DNA of 64,000 bases from Caenimonas sedimenti (GCF_007833165.1 NZ_VOBQ01000024.1:36068-100067), one strand, 5' to 3'. Positions 17,003 to 26,885 are shown, counted from the first letter of the stretch. Program-made: numbers and translations. The notes: generated by a model not told the origin, from the letters alone.

Positions 17003-19873
17003 TTACTTTGTGAGAACGAAGCCTTTGAGCTTGGCAAAAGCTGCGTCCACAAGCGCTTTTTGCTGTTCCGCATGCAGGTGCGAATACCCCACCGCCGGCG
17101 ACGCCGACGCCGCGCGTCCCGCATAGCCGAGCTTCTGGCCTTCCTGCATGTTCTCGTGGATGTTGTGCTGGATGAAGAACCACGCGCCCTGGTTCTGGGG
17201 CTCGTCCTGGCACCACACGATGTCGGCCAGGTTGGGGTACTTCTTCAGTTCCGCCGCGAAAGCCTTGTGCGGGAACGGATACAGCTGCTCCACGCGGATG
17301 ATGGCGACGTCGTCGGCGCCCTTCTCCTCGCGCTTCTTGGCGAGGTCGTAGTAGACCTTGCCCGAGCACACCAGCAGGCGCTTGACCTTGTCGGCCTTCA
17401 GCTCCTTGTTCTCGGGAATGACCGTCTGGAACGTGCCCTTGGTGAATTCCGCCAGCGGCGACGTCGCATCCTTGTTCCGCAGCAGGGACTTGGGCGTCAT
17501 GATCACCAGGGGCTTGCGCAGGTTGCGCACCATCTGGCGGCGCAGCAGGTGGAAGATCTGGCTGGCCGTGGTGGGCTGCACCACCTGCATGTTGGTGTCG
17601 GCCGACAGCTGCATGAAGCGCTCGAGGCGCGCCGAGCTGTGCTCGGGGCCCTGGCCTTCGTAGCCGTGCGGCAGCATCAGCGTGATGCCGTTGACGCGGC
17701 CCCACTTCACCTCGCCGGAGGCGATGAACTGGTCGATGACGACCTGGGCGCCGTTCACGAAATCGCCGAACTGCGCTTCCCAGATGACCAGCGTGTTCGG
17801 GTCATTCGACGCGTAGCCGTATTCGAATCCCAGCACCGCCTCTTCCGAGAGGATGGAGTCGATCACCACGAAAGGCGCCTGGCCCTCCGCCACGTTGCAC
17901 AGCGGAATGTAGGTGCCTTCGTCGAACTTCTCGCGCTTCTGGTCGTGCAGCACCGAATGACGGTGCGTGAAGGTCCCGCGGCCGCAGTCTTCGCCCGACA
18001 GGCGCACCGGGTAGCCGCTGGCCACCAGCGAGGCGAAAGCCATGTGCTCGCCCATGCCCCAGTCGACGTTGACCTCGCCCCGGCCCATGGCCGCACGGTC
18101 GTCCAGCACCTTCTTCACCAGCGGATGCGGCGTGAAGGTCTCGGGGATGGTCGTGATGCGCTCGGCCAGGCGCTTCCACTCCGCCATCGGGATGGCGGTA
18201 TCGGCCGCGTCCGTCCACTTCTTGCCGAGGAACGGCGTCCAGTCGACGGCGTACTTGCTCTTGAAGTTGGTCAGCACCGGGTCCACGGTGTGCTTGCCCG
18301 CATCCATGGCCGCGCGGTAGCTCTTGACCATGTCGTCGCCCAGCGTCTCGCCCATGCCCTGCGCGGCGAGTTTGTCCGCGTACAGCTTGCGGGTGCCGGG
18401 ATGCTGGCCGATCTTCTTGTACATCAGGGGCTGGGTCAGCGAGGGCGTGTCCTGCTCGTTGTGGCCCAGCTTGCGGAAGCAGACGATGTCGACCACCACG
18501 TCCTTCGCGAACTCCATGCGGTATTCCAGCGCGAGCTGGGTCGCCAGCACCACGGCTTCCGGGTCGTCGCCGTTCACGTGCAGCACCGGCGCTTCGATCA
18601 TCTTCACGACGTCCGTGCAGTACAGCGTGGAGCGGCTGTCGCGCGGGTCCGAGGTGGTGAAGCCGATCTGGTTGTTGATGACGATGTGGACGGAGCCGCC
18701 GGTGAAGTAGCCGCGGGTCTCGGACAGCGCCAGCGTCTCCATCACGACGCCCTGGCCGGCAAAGGCGGCGTCGCCGTGCACCTGCACCGGCAGCACCTGC
18801 TTGCCTTGCGGGTCGGCGCGGCGGTCCATCCGGGCCCGCACGGAGCCCTCGACCACCGGGTTCACGATCTCCAGGTGCGACGGGTTGAAGGCCAGCGTGA
18901 GGTGGACCGGCCCGCCAGGCGTGCTCACGTCGGAGCTGAAGCCCTGGTGGTACTTGACGTCGCCCGCCGGCAGGTCTTCCTGCGCGGTGTGCTCGAACTC
19001 GGCGAACAGGTCCTTCGGCATCTTGCCCAGGGTGTTGACCAGCACGTTCAGCCGGCCGCGGTGCGCCATGCCGATCACGATCTCCTGCACGCCCTTGGCG
19101 CCGGCCTGCTGGATCAGTTCGTCCATCGAGGCGATGAAGCTCTCGCCGCCTTCGAGCGAGAAGCGCTTCTGGCCGACGTACTTGGTGTGGAGGAAGCGCT
19201 CGAGGCCTTCCGCCGCGGTGACGCGGTCGAGGATGTGCTTCTTCTTCTCGGCGCTGAAGTTCGGCTTGCTGCGGATCGACTCCAGCTTCTGCTGCCACCA
19301 GCGCTTGTGGCCCTGGTCGCTGATGTACATGTACTCGGCGCCGATGGTGCCGCAGTAGGTTTCGCGCAGCGCGTTGATCAGCTCGCGCAGCGACATCGTC
19401 TCCTTGCCGAAGAAGGTGTTGCTGGTGTTGAACACCGTTTCCTGGTCGGCATCGGCGAAGCCGTAGAACGACGGCTCCAGCTCGGGGATCTTTTCGCGCT
19501 CGGCGCGTTTCAGCGGATCGAGGTCGGCCCAGCGGGCGCCGACGTTGCGGTACGCGGCGATGAGCTGCTGCACGGCGGTGCGCTTGCGCCCCATCTCGGA
19601 ATCGGCGCCGGCCGCGACCACCACCTTGGTGCCGCCCTGCTTGGCGCGCTCGGCGAAGGCGTTGACGACGGGAAGGTGCGGGACGTCCTTGGCATTGCTG
19701 CCGTCGACGGCGGGCACGTTCTGCAGGGCGTCGAAGTAGTCGCGCCACATCTCGGGCACGCTGCCGGGATTGGCGAGGTAGTTCTCGTACATCTCCTCGA
19801 CATACGGGGCGTTGCCGCCGAAGAGATAGGAATTGCCCTGGTACGCCGTGTAGACGGAGCTGGACTCACTCAT
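17003..19873 (-). CDS. odhA: 2-oxoglutarate dehydrogenase E1 component
   Basis: Thiamine-diphosphate enzyme that decarboxylates 2-oxoglutarate in the TCA cycle and passes succinyl to the E2 lipoyl arm. The 956-residue length is normal. It starts MSESSSVYTAYQGNSYLFGG and has the N-terminal E2-binding segment (YVEEMYENYLANPGSVPEMW), the GMAHRGRLNVL motif and the TPP-binding GDAAFAGQGVV region. ATG 19873 is chosen because everything upstream in frame is Arg/Ser-rich shadow sequence. The 244-nt gap to the divergent TPR-methyltransferase gene should hold its promoter. Confidence 0.96.
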   Translation of the reverse strand: MSESSSVYTAYQGNSYLFGGNAPYVEEMYENYLANPGSVPEMWRDYFDALQNVPAVDGSNAKDVPHLPVVNAFAERAKQGGTKVVVAAGADSEMGRKRTAVQQLIAAYRNVGARWADLDPLKRAEREKIPELEPSFYGFADADQETVFNTSNTFFGKETMSLRELINALRETYCGTIGAEYMYISDQGHKRWWQQKLESIRSKPNFSAEKKKHILDRVTAAEGLERFLHTKYVGQKRFSLEGGESFIASMDELIQQAGAKGVQEIVIGMAHRGRLNVLVNTLGKMPKDLFAEFEHTAQEDLPAGDVKYHQGFSSDVSTPGGPVHLTLAFNPSHLEIVNPVVEGSVRARMDRRADPQGKQVLPVQVHGDAAFAGQGVVMETLALSETRGYFTGGSVHIVINNQIGFTTSDPRDSRSTLYCTDVVKMIEAPVLHVNGDDPEAVVLATQLALEYRMEFAKDVVVDIVCFRKLGHNEQDTPSLTQPLMYKKIGQHPGTRKLYADKLAAQGMGETLGDDMVKSYRAAMDAGKHTVDPVLTNFKSKYAVDWTPFLGKKWTDAADTAIPMAEWKRLAERITTIPETFTPHPLVKKVLDDRAAMGRGEVNVDWGMGEHMAFASLVASGYPVRLSGEDCGRGTFTHRHSVLHDQKREKFDEGTYIPLCNVAEGQAPFVVIDSILSEEAVLGFEYGYASNDPNTLVIWEAQFGDFVNGAQVVIDQFIASGEVKWGRVNGITLMLPHGYEGQGPEHSSARLERFMQLSADTNMQVVQPTTASQIFHLLRRQMVRNLRKPLVIMTPKSLLRNKDATSPLAEFTKGTFQTVIPENKELKADKVKRLLVCSGKVYYDLAKKREEKGADDVAIIRVEQLYPFPHKAFAAELKKYPNLADIVWCQDEPQNQGAWFFIQHNIHENMQEGQKLGYAGRAASASPAVGYSHLHAEQQKALVDAAFAKLKGFVLTK

Positions 19874-20117
19874 CGTTGCGCTACTTTCCGTCTCCCTGGA
19901 GGAGACACAAGCTGGTTGTGGAAACCTTCCGCGGCACGGCTGAACCGGTTGGCGGATGCGACTGTGGCAGGAAGGGCCTTGTTGCGGTCGCGATTGTGCC
20001 ACCGAACGGTGCATGCCGCCAGCCGGGGCGGAGCCACCATGGCGGTTCGGGGATAATCGCCAGCTTCTCGCCGCCCACCGGGCCGGCCGCCCCTTCCCTG
20101 CCTTTGCCGCCTCTCCC

Positions 20118-21434
20118 ATGAACGCTGTCTCCCCACCCACCGACGCGCTTGTCGCCCCACTGACCGCCATCGAGCAGATGATCGCGCGCCGCCAGCTCGC
20201 CGAGGCGGCCCAGCAGCTCAACGTGCTGGTGCGCCAGGCGCCGGGTGACGCCCGCATCTACCTCATGGGATCGCGGCTCGCCGAAGCCTCCGGCAACGCC
20301 AAGGGCGGCGTCGATGCCGCGCGCCGCGCTGTCGAGGCAGCCCCCGCCTGGAGCGTCGCCGTGACCGAGCTCGCGCTGGCACTGGCGCGCGCGAACCAGT
20401 TCACCGAAGCCATCGCGATGGCTGAAAAGGCCGTGCAGCTCGATGGCGACAACCCGGCGCTGCTGGCCCGCGTGATCGACGTGGCCCATCGCGCCCAGCA
20501 CCTGGACCTGGCGCTCGCCTGGCTCACGCGCGCTGCCGTGCTGAGCCCGGACAACATCGCGATCAAGCGGCTGGTCGCGCGCGACCTTCGGATGAAGCAC
20601 CGTCATGCGGAAGCCCTGGCGGCGTACTCCGCCATCCTGCAGGCGAAACCGGAAGACACGGATGCCCGCCTGGGCCGGCTGCAGACCGCGCTGGCGATGG
20701 ATGACAACGCCGCAGCGCAACAGGACGCCGCGGCTTTGCTGGCGGCGGACCCTGCGAACACGACGTTCCAGTTCTGGGCCGCGGTGGCACAGGGCGAAAC
20801 GCCGCAGCACCAGCCGGCCGAGATGGTCACCCATCTCTATGACGGCTTCGCCGACCTGTACGAACAGCATGTCATGGGCACGCTCAAGTACAAGCTGCCC
20901 GAGCTCGCCGCCAGCCGCGTGCTGCAGTGGTACCCCGACCGCAAGCTCAACGTGCTCGACCTCGGTTGCGGGACCGGCCTGCTCGGCGTTTACCTGGGCC
21001 GCATCAACGGGGCGATGGTCGGCGTCGACCTGTCACGGCCGATGATCGACCAGGCCGTCCGCCGCAACGTCTACGACAAGTTCCACCAGGTCGACCTGCT
21101 GGAGGCGCTCGAAGCCACGCCCGAAGCGCTCTATGACGTCATCGCGGCGCTGGACGTCTTCATCTACGCGGGCGCCCTGGAAATCGCCGTCAAGGACGCG
21201 CACCGGATCCTCAAGCCGGGCGGCCGGCTGGTGCTCTCGTGCGAGAGCGCCGCCGAAGGCGAGCCCGACATGGTCCTGCGTTCCTCGCTGCGCTACGCGC
21301 ACCAGCGCGCCGCAGTGGAGGCGCAGTGCAAGGCGGCGGGGTTCGCCGAGGTGGAGATCGAATCCGTCACCGTGCGCGAGGAAGACCGCGCGCCGGTGGA
21401 AGGTTTCCTCGTGGTGGCGCGGAAAGCGGGCTGA
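20118..21434 (+). CDS. TPR-repeat SAM-dependent methyltransferase
   Basis: A 438-residue two-domain cytosolic protein. About the first 270 residues are TPR helices (MIARRQLAEAAQQLNVLVRQ; KHRHAEALAAYSAILQAKPE). The C-terminal 165 residues are a class I methyltransferase with motif I VLDLGCGTGLLGVYLG, acidic strand-2 end GVDLSRPMIDQA and post-motif ILKPGGRLVLSCES. Its substrate is unknown; the TPR part probably recruits a protein partner. ATG 20118 is chosen since the longer frame is Arg-rich shadow. It is divergent from odhA and convergent with the next gene. Confidence 0.8.
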   Translation: MNAVSPPTDALVAPLTAIEQMIARRQLAEAAQQLNVLVRQAPGDARIYLMGSRLAEASGNAKGGVDAARRAVEAAPAWSVAVTELALALARANQFTEAIAMAEKAVQLDGDNPALLARVIDVAHRAQHLDLALAWLTRAAVLSPDNIAIKRLVARDLRMKHRHAEALAAYSAILQAKPEDTDARLGRLQTALAMDDNAAAQQDAAALLAADPANTTFQFWAAVAQGETPQHQPAEMVTHLYDGFADLYEQHVMGTLKYKLPELAASRVLQWYPDRKLNVLDLGCGTGLLGVYLGRINGAMVGVDLSRPMIDQAVRRNVYDKFHQVDLLEALEATPEALYDVIAALDVFIYAGALEIAVKDAHRILKPGGRLVLSCESAAEGEPDMVLRSSLRYAHQRAAVEAQCKAAGFAEVEIESVTVREEDRAPVEGFLVVARKAG

Positions 21435-21443
21435 GTCGGCCGC

Positions 21444-21809
21444 TCAGCTCGCACTGGGCCGGTTCCTTTCCCACTCTCCGAGAAACGCGGCCCACTCATC
21501 CTCGAACGCCTGGGGGGAAACCTCCTCGTAGGAAGGGTCGTCGAAGAGCATGGGCGAGTCCGTCCAGAAACCCATGTTCCTGCCGAGCGGGCCCGCGACG
21601 ATGGCCTGCTCGCTGATGCTGAAGCCGATTTCGCGTTGCGGGAGTCCGGTCTCGTCCACCTCGATCCACCAGTGCCTGACGTCACTGTAGGCCTTCTCGA
21701 AGTCGGGGCTCGCCGAAGGAACCATGGTGCGAAGCACTTGCTCCAGCAGGGGATGGGCACGCAAGCGCGATTGCCCGCTTTTGTCGAGAGAAATGGCGAT
21801 GGTTCGCAT
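21444..21809 (-). CDS. Conserved hypothetical protein
   Basis: A 121-residue soluble, acidic protein (MRTIAISLDKSGQSRLRAHP; VRHWWIEVDETGLPQREIGF). No signal peptide or membrane segment is visible. It lies 4 nt downstream of the prpE stop, so it is probably the last gene of that transcript. The alternation of charged and aromatic residues suggests a small alpha/beta fold. I do not recognise the family. Confidence 0.65.
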   Translation of the reverse strand: MRTIAISLDKSGQSRLRAHPLLEQVLRTMVPSASPDFEKAYSDVRHWWIEVDETGLPQREIGFSISEQAIVAGPLGRNMGFWTDSPMLFDDPSYEEVSPQAFEDEWAAFLGEWERNRPSAS

Positions 21810-21813
21810 GGGG

Positions 21814-23706
21814 CTAGGCCAATAGGTCCTTGATCTGTTGCAGCGCTGATGGATCCTCGATGGTGGTCAGGTCACCGGGGTCACGCCCTTCGCACACCGC
21901 CTGGATCGCGCGGCGCAGGAGCTTCCCGCTGCGCGTCTTGGGCAGCAGCGTCACGAAGCGCACCCGCGCCGGCCGCGCGACGGCGCCCAGCTGGTCGTCG
22001 ACCACTTTCATGATGTCGCCTTCGAGCTTCAGGCGCGCGGCGTCGTCATGGACGGCCGTGGTGTCCCGGATGACGACGAAAGCCATCGCGACCTGGCCCT
22101 TGAGCGGGTCGGCGACGCCGACGACCGCGACTTCGGCCACGTTCGGATGGCTCGAGATGCTCTCCTCGATCTCGCGCGTGCCGAGCCGGTGCCCCGCCAC
22201 GTTGATCACGTCGTCGGTGCGGCCGAGGATGTAGAAGTAGCCGTCCTTGTCGCGGATGCCCCAGTCGAAGGTGCTGTAGACCTGCTGCCCGGGAATGCTG
22301 GACCAGTAGGTGCTGACGAAGCGCTCGTCGTCGCGCCACACCGTCTGCATGAACCCCGGCGGCGTGGGACCGGCGATCACGACCACGCCCTTCTGGTCGG
22401 GCTCGGTCAATTCCTCGCCGGTGGACTCATGCACGATCTTCACGTCGTAGCCATACATGGGCACGCCCGGGCTGCCGAATTTGCTGGCCTGCTTTTCCAC
22501 GCCGTTGGCGATGGTGAGGATGGGCCAGCCGCTCTCGGTCTGCCAGTAGTTGTCGATGATGGGCACGCCCAGCCCGTCGCTGATCCAGCGCGCGGTCGGC
22601 TCGTCCAGCGGCTCGCCCGCCAGGAACAGCGCCTTCAGGCTGGACAGGTCGTACTTCTTCAGGAATGCCGGATCCTGCTTCTTCAGCACGCGCACCGCGG
22701 TCGGCGCGCTGAACATCGACGTGACCTTGTACTTTTCGACCAGGCTCCACCAGATGCCGGCGTCGGGCCGGATCGGCAGGCCCTCGTACATGATGGTCGC
22801 CATGCCGGCGATCAGCGGACCGTAGACGATGTAGCTGTGGCCCACGACCCAGCCGATATCGCTGGTGGAGAAATACGTCTCGCCCGGTTCGCCGAGGAAG
22901 ATGTGCTTCATGCTGGCCGCCAGGGCCACCGCGTAGCCGCCGACGTCGCGTTGCACACCCTTGGGACGGCCCGTGGTTCCACTGGTGTAGATGGTGTAGC
23001 TGATGTCCGTGGAATCCAGCCACACGCAAGGCACTTGCACGTCGGCATGGCGTTGCGCGAGCTCGGCCCAGTCGTGGTCGCGGCCAGGCGACCTTTCCAT
23101 CGGCGCCAGGCCGCGGTCGACCAGCAGGAGCGATGCCGGCTTGTGCGCGGACAACCGGATCGCTTCGTCCAGCAGCGGCTTGTACGCCAGCACCTTGCCG
23201 GCCCTCGACCCCGCGTCGGCGCTCACGATCACCGACGGCGTGAAGTCTTCGATGCGCGAGGCCAGCGACACCGATGCGAACCCCCCGAACACCACCGAAT
23301 GGATCGCGCCGATGCGGGCGCAGGCTAGCATCGCGAAGGCGGCCTCCGCGATCATCGGCATGTAGATCAGGACGCGATCGCCCCGGGCGACCCCGAGCGA
23401 CAGCAGCACCGCGGCCATCTTCTGCACTTCCGCGTGCAGTTCCCGGAAGGTGTAGACCTTCTCCTGGTTCGTCTCCGTGGAAACATAGATCAGCGACGCC
23501 TGGTCCGCGCGGTCCTTCAGGTGCCGGTCCACCGCGTTGTGGCAAAGGTTGGTGGTGCCGCCGGCGAACCAGTGCACGAAGGGCGGGCGGCTCGCGTCGC
23601 AGATGGTCGCGGGCCGCGTCTTCCAGTCGATCAGCCGGGCCTGCTCGGCCCAGAACGCGTCGCGGTCCGTGAGCGAGCGGCGATGGAAGTCGGCGTAGTT
23701 CGTCAT
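21814..23706 (-). CDS. prpE: Propionyl-CoA synthetase (acyl-CoA ligase)
   Basis: Activates propionate, and possibly acetate, to acyl-CoA in the cytosol, feeding the methylcitrate pathway. The 630-residue length fits PrpE. It has the acetyl-CoA-synthetase N-terminal motif (FWAEQARLIDWKTRP), AMP-binding P-loop YTSGTTGRPKGVQRD, NYWQTESGWPI, and the C-terminal catalytic Lys in LPKTRSGKLLRRAI, a usual acetylation site. ATG 23706 (MTNYADFHRRSL) is chosen because upstream sequence is not family-like. No prpBCD genes are nearby, so the link to methylcitrate is from family knowledge only. Confidence 0.93.
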   Translation of the reverse strand: MTNYADFHRRSLTDRDAFWAEQARLIDWKTRPATICDASRPPFVHWFAGGTTNLCHNAVDRHLKDRADQASLIYVSTETNQEKVYTFRELHAEVQKMAAVLLSLGVARGDRVLIYMPMIAEAAFAMLACARIGAIHSVVFGGFASVSLASRIEDFTPSVIVSADAGSRAGKVLAYKPLLDEAIRLSAHKPASLLLVDRGLAPMERSPGRDHDWAELAQRHADVQVPCVWLDSTDISYTIYTSGTTGRPKGVQRDVGGYAVALAASMKHIFLGEPGETYFSTSDIGWVVGHSYIVYGPLIAGMATIMYEGLPIRPDAGIWWSLVEKYKVTSMFSAPTAVRVLKKQDPAFLKKYDLSSLKALFLAGEPLDEPTARWISDGLGVPIIDNYWQTESGWPILTIANGVEKQASKFGSPGVPMYGYDVKIVHESTGEELTEPDQKGVVVIAGPTPPGFMQTVWRDDERFVSTYWSSIPGQQVYSTFDWGIRDKDGYFYILGRTDDVINVAGHRLGTREIEESISSHPNVAEVAVVGVADPLKGQVAMAFVVIRDTTAVHDDAARLKLEGDIMKVVDDQLGAVARPARVRFVTLLPKTRSGKLLRRAIQAVCEGRDPGDLTTIEDPSALQQIKDLLA

Positions 23707-23789
23707 GCCTCTTGTCTCCTGGTACGGGGCGCCGCGATTGTTGTCGCGCGACTTTGCGAGGAACTGACGCCGGACTGTCCCGCCAATGA

Positions 23790-24407
23790 CTATTTGACCA
23801 GTGCCAGCACGTCCTTGAACCGCGGGTGTTCCGCATCTTGCAGCCATTCGAAGGCCACCATCTCGGTCGTCACCAGTTCCGCGCCGGCGCCGGCCAGGCG
23901 GTCGAAGGCGGCGTCACGGCTGCGCTCGGTGCGCGAGCTGCAGGCGTCGGTGACGACCCAGACCTCGAACTCTTCCTCGAGCAGGCCGAGCGCGGTTTGC
24001 AGCAGGCAGACGTGCGCCTCGCAGCCGGCCAGGACGATGCTCTCGCGCCCTGGGGCGGGCGGCGGCACCGCCTTTTGCAGGTGCTTGGGCAGGCTGCGCG
24101 CGTTGCCGCCCTGCCCGCCTTGGCCTGCCTTCGCCGCCGGGCGCAGCTTGGGGATGAGCACGCTCGAGCCGTCGAAGGCGATCTTCGACAGCACGCGGCC
24201 GGCCACCAGCGGCTGCAAATCAGCGACGGTGCCGCCCAGCCCTGCGGGGTTCTCTTCGGTGGCCCAGAACGGGACCTCCAGCAACTGCGCGATTCGTGCC
24301 AGCCGCACGGCATTGGCGACGGCTTCGGCGCCTGCGTGGATGGAGGGCATCAGGCGCTGCTGGTAGTCCACCAGCACCAATTGGCATTCGTCGGCTTGCA
24401 TCAGCAT
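23790..24407 (-). CDS. Isochorismatase-family hydrolase
   Basis: A cysteine hydrolase of the isochorismatase superfamily with 205 residues. It shows the nucleophile-Cys strand SIVLAGCEAHVCLLQTALGL, the N-terminal Asp in LVLVDYQQRLMPSI and the Lys near KIAFDGSS. Together these are consistent with the Asp-Lys-Cys triad. The substrate is not evident; ycaC-like hydrolases share this form. ATG 24407 is the first Met of the family-like sequence, and a second in-frame ATG lies 6 nt later. It follows the sugar dehydrogenase gene by 22 nt, so the two may share a transcript. Confidence 0.85.
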   Translation of the reverse strand: MLMQADECQLVLVDYQQRLMPSIHAGAEAVANAVRLARIAQLLEVPFWATEENPAGLGGTVADLQPLVAGRVLSKIAFDGSSVLIPKLRPAAKAGQGGQGGNARSLPKHLQKAVPPPAPGRESIVLAGCEAHVCLLQTALGLLEEEFEVWVVTDACSSRTERSRDAAFDRLAGAGAELVTTEMVAFEWLQDAEHPRFKDVLALVK

Positions 24408-24429
24408 GGGGGGATTATCCCGCCGCAAG

Positions 24430-25530
24430 TCACTGCCGCAACCGGAGCAACTGCCCTTGCGCGCTGTCGGTGACGACGTAGAGCCAGCCGTCGGGGCTTT
24501 GGCGCACGTCGCGGACGCGGCCCACGCCCTCCAGCAGCTTGTGCTCGCGCACGACCTTCCCCTCGGCAAGCTCCAGCCGGGCCAGGTAGCCGAACTTCAA
24601 CGAGCCGACGAACAGGTTGCCGCGGGCCGCCGCGCCATATTTGTCGCTGGTGAGGAAGGCCATGCCCGATGGCGCGATGGACGGCACCCAGTATTTCAGC
24701 GGCTGCTCCAGGCCGGCGCGTTCGGTGATGCCCTCGCCGATCTTGCCGCCGCCATAGTTCTCGCCATAGGTGATCACGGGCCAGCCATGGTTGCGCCCGG
24801 CGCGCGCGATGTTGATTTCGTCGCCGCCCTGCGGGCCATGCTCATGGGTCCAGAGCGCGCCGTCCGGCCCCAGCGCGGCGCCCTGCATGTTGCGGTGGCC
24901 GTAGCTCCAGATCTCCGGCAGCGCGCCGGCCCGGCCCACGAAGGGGTTGTCCCTGGGCGCCGTGCCGTCCTTCTGGATGCGCACCACCTTGCCGTGGTGC
25001 GTGTCCAGCGTCTGCGCGTCGCGCATGCGCGAGTAGCGGTCGCCGAGCGTCAGGAACAGATGTCCGTCGCGCGTTTCCACGATCCGGCAGCCGAAGTGGT
25101 GGCTGCTTTCCACCTTCGGCTTGCCGCTGAAGATGACCCGCACGTTCTCCAGCCGGCTCAAGTCGTCCGAAAGCTTCGCGCGCGCCAGGGCCGTGCTGTT
25201 TCCGCCGGCGCCGGGCTCCGAGAAACAGAAGTACAGCTCGCGGTTGCGGTCGAACCCGGAGTCCAGCACCACGTCCAGCAGGCCGCCCTGGCCCCGCGCC
25301 ACGACCTCGGGCACGCCGGCCAACGGCTTCCCCAGCCTGCCGTCCGCTTCGACGACGCGCATGCGGCCCGGGCGTTCGGTCACGAGGAAGCGGCCTTGCG
25401 GCAGGAAGGCCACCGCCCACGGATTCTCCAGGCCGGAGGCGATGGTCTCCGTGCGCCAGGCCTGGGCCCAGGCAGAGGGATTCGTGAGAACTGCCACAAT
25501 GGCGGCGGCCAGAAAGCGGGTGTATCGCAT
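24430..25530 (-). CDS. PQQ-dependent sugar dehydrogenase, soluble aldose (YliI/Asd) type
   Basis: Periplasmic six-bladed beta-propeller that oxidises aldoses with pyrroloquinoline quinone and Ca2+. The 366 residues have a signal peptide (FLAAAIVAVLTNPSAWAQ), the first blade GLENPWAVAFLPQGRFLVTE, a catalytic-His region (SHHFGCRIVETRDGHLFLTL) and the Ca/PQQ site WTHEHGPQGGDEINIARAG. ATG 25530 is preferred over ATG 25548 because an AGGAAG Shine-Dalgarno lies correctly upstream. No pqq synthesis genes are in this window, so the cofactor source is unproven. It diverges from the NlpC/P60 gene. Confidence 0.9.
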   Translation of the reverse strand: MRYTRFLAAAIVAVLTNPSAWAQAWRTETIASGLENPWAVAFLPQGRFLVTERPGRMRVVEADGRLGKPLAGVPEVVARGQGGLLDVVLDSGFDRNRELYFCFSEPGAGGNSTALARAKLSDDLSRLENVRVIFSGKPKVESSHHFGCRIVETRDGHLFLTLGDRYSRMRDAQTLDTHHGKVVRIQKDGTAPRDNPFVGRAGALPEIWSYGHRNMQGAALGPDGALWTHEHGPQGGDEINIARAGRNHGWPVITYGENYGGGKIGEGITERAGLEQPLKYWVPSIAPSGMAFLTSDKYGAAARGNLFVGSLKFGYLARLELAEGKVVREHKLLEGVGRVRDVRQSPDGWLYVVTDSAQGQLLRLRQ

Positions 25531-25665
25531 GGCCGGATTCTTCCTCATTGGCCGGTCGCGCGGGGTTCGGTCCCCAGAATCTTTCCAAATTTCCATACAG
25601 ATCAACAGTTTGCCCGCGAATCTTCGCTTGACTTCTCAATGCCGAACCGGCTAAGCTCCGCCTCC

Positions 25666-26268
25666 ATGACCCGTTGGCTCAGCATTGCCCTGCTCGCCTG
25701 GTGCGCCGGCGCACAGGCAGCGCCCGCGACTTCGGCCGAAGACGACGTGGGACGCTTCATGGCGGAAAAGGGCTTTCTGGACCGCCTGGACCAGGTTCGC
25801 CATTCGGTCACGGACCGGGTGGTCGAACAGGCTGGCACGGTGGCGCATCGCGCATCCGACCTGGTCGTCTCCGCCATGGGCTTCCTGGGTGTCCCTTACC
25901 GGCGTGGCGGCAACTCGATCGATACCGGCTTCGATTGCAGTGGCTTCGTGAAAGCCATGTTCGAACAGACCGTGGGCCTGGTGCTGCCGCGGCGCGCCAA
26001 CGAGCAGGCCGCCGCCACGCAGAAGATCGAGCGGCGCGAACTGCAGCCTGGCGACCTGGTGTTCTTCAACACCATGAAGCGCACTTTCAGCCACGTGGGC
26101 ATCTACGTCGGCGACAACAAATTCATTCATTCGCCCAAGCCTGGTGCGCAGGTGCGCGTCGAAGACATGGGCAACTCGTATTGGGATCGCCGGTTCGACG
26201 GCGCGCGCCGCGTCCTCACGCCGGTCGCCGCGCAGGCCCAGGCGCCAATTCCCGTCCTGCTCCCCTGA
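25666..26268 (+). CDS. NlpC/P60 (C40) peptidoglycan endopeptidase
   Basis: A secreted cysteine peptidase predicted to cut peptide stems of peptidoglycan. In 200 residues it has a signal peptide (MTRWLSIALLAWCAGAQA), a helical linker and the C40 domain. Catalytic Cys is in DTGFDCSGFVKAMFEQ, His in KRTFSHVGIYVGDNKFIH, and the third polar residue is His in the following FIHSPK segment. A TTGACT hexamer at 25628-25633 followed after 18 nt by TAAGCT gives a possible promoter very close to the ATG. It heads the rightward iorAB-sox region but is separated from iorA by 116 nt. Confidence 0.9.
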   Translation: MTRWLSIALLAWCAGAQAAPATSAEDDVGRFMAEKGFLDRLDQVRHSVTDRVVEQAGTVAHRASDLVVSAMGFLGVPYRRGGNSIDTGFDCSGFVKAMFEQTVGLVLPRRANEQAAATQKIERRELQPGDLVFFNTMKRTFSHVGIYVGDNKFIHSPKPGAQVRVEDMGNSYWDRRFDGARRVLTPVAAQAQAPIPVLLP

Positions 26269-26384
26269 TTCGCCGGCCGCCCACGCGGTCGAATTGCCTC
26301 TGCTGCAAACCCTCCTGCAAGGTTCGCGGGCCGCGCGTACCATGCGCGACGGCTCATCCACCCAGCAGAGAAGGACCAAGGGGC

Positions 26385-26885
26385 ATGGCGAAACTCAACG
26401 TGAACGGCGCGGTGCGCGAATTCGACGCGGAGGGGGACACGCCCCTGCTGTGGGTGCTGCGGGAGCAGCTGGGCCTGACCGGCACCAAGTACGGCTGCGG
26501 CATCGCTGCCTGCGGCTCCTGCACAGTGCACCTGGACGGCGTTCCCACGCGCAGCTGCGTGCGGCCGGTCTCCACGGTCGGCCCCGAAGAAAAGATCGTG
26601 ACCATCGAGGGCCTGTCGCGCGACGGCTCCCACCCCTTGCAGAAGGCCTGGGTCGCGCTCGACGTCCCGCAATGCGGCTACTGCCAGAGCGGGATGCTCA
26701 TGGCCGCGGCGGCCCTGCTGAAGGCCAAGCCCAATCCGACCGATGCCGACATCGACGACGCGATGAGCAACATCTGCCGCTGCGGCACGTACAACCGCGT
26801 CCGTGCGGGCATCAAGGCGGCGGTGCAAGGCAGTACGCGCAGCGCGGGCCTGGCCATCCAGCACGCCGATGGGAGCGTCACGTGA
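26385..26885 (+). CDS. 2Fe-2S subunit of a xanthine-dehydrogenase-family oxidoreductase (IorA-like)
   Basis: Small electron-transfer subunit of a molybdenum hydroxylase of the isoquinoline 1-oxidoreductase type. The 166 residues have the plant-ferredoxin cluster motif YGCGIAACGSCTVHLDG (first 2Fe-2S) and the helical C-terminal cluster CGYCQSGM...ICRCGTYNR (second 2Fe-2S). It begins MAKLNVNGAVREFDAEGDTP with an AGAAGGA-type ribosome site. The stop overlaps the GTG start of the large subunit by 4 nt (GTGA), indicating coupled synthesis of the two subunits. Confidence 0.92.
   Translation: MAKLNVNGAVREFDAEGDTPLLWVLREQLGLTGTKYGCGIAACGSCTVHLDGVPTRSCVRPVSTVGPEEKIVTIEGLSRDGSHPLQKAWVALDVPQCGYCQSGMLMAAAALLKAKPNPTDADIDDAMSNICRCGTYNRVRAGIKAAVQGSTRSAGLAIQHADGSVT

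Noticed and set aside
17060..20056. 998-codon plus-strand open frame opposite odhA
   Set aside because: A shadow frame of odhA with His/Arg/Val-rich composition and no domain.
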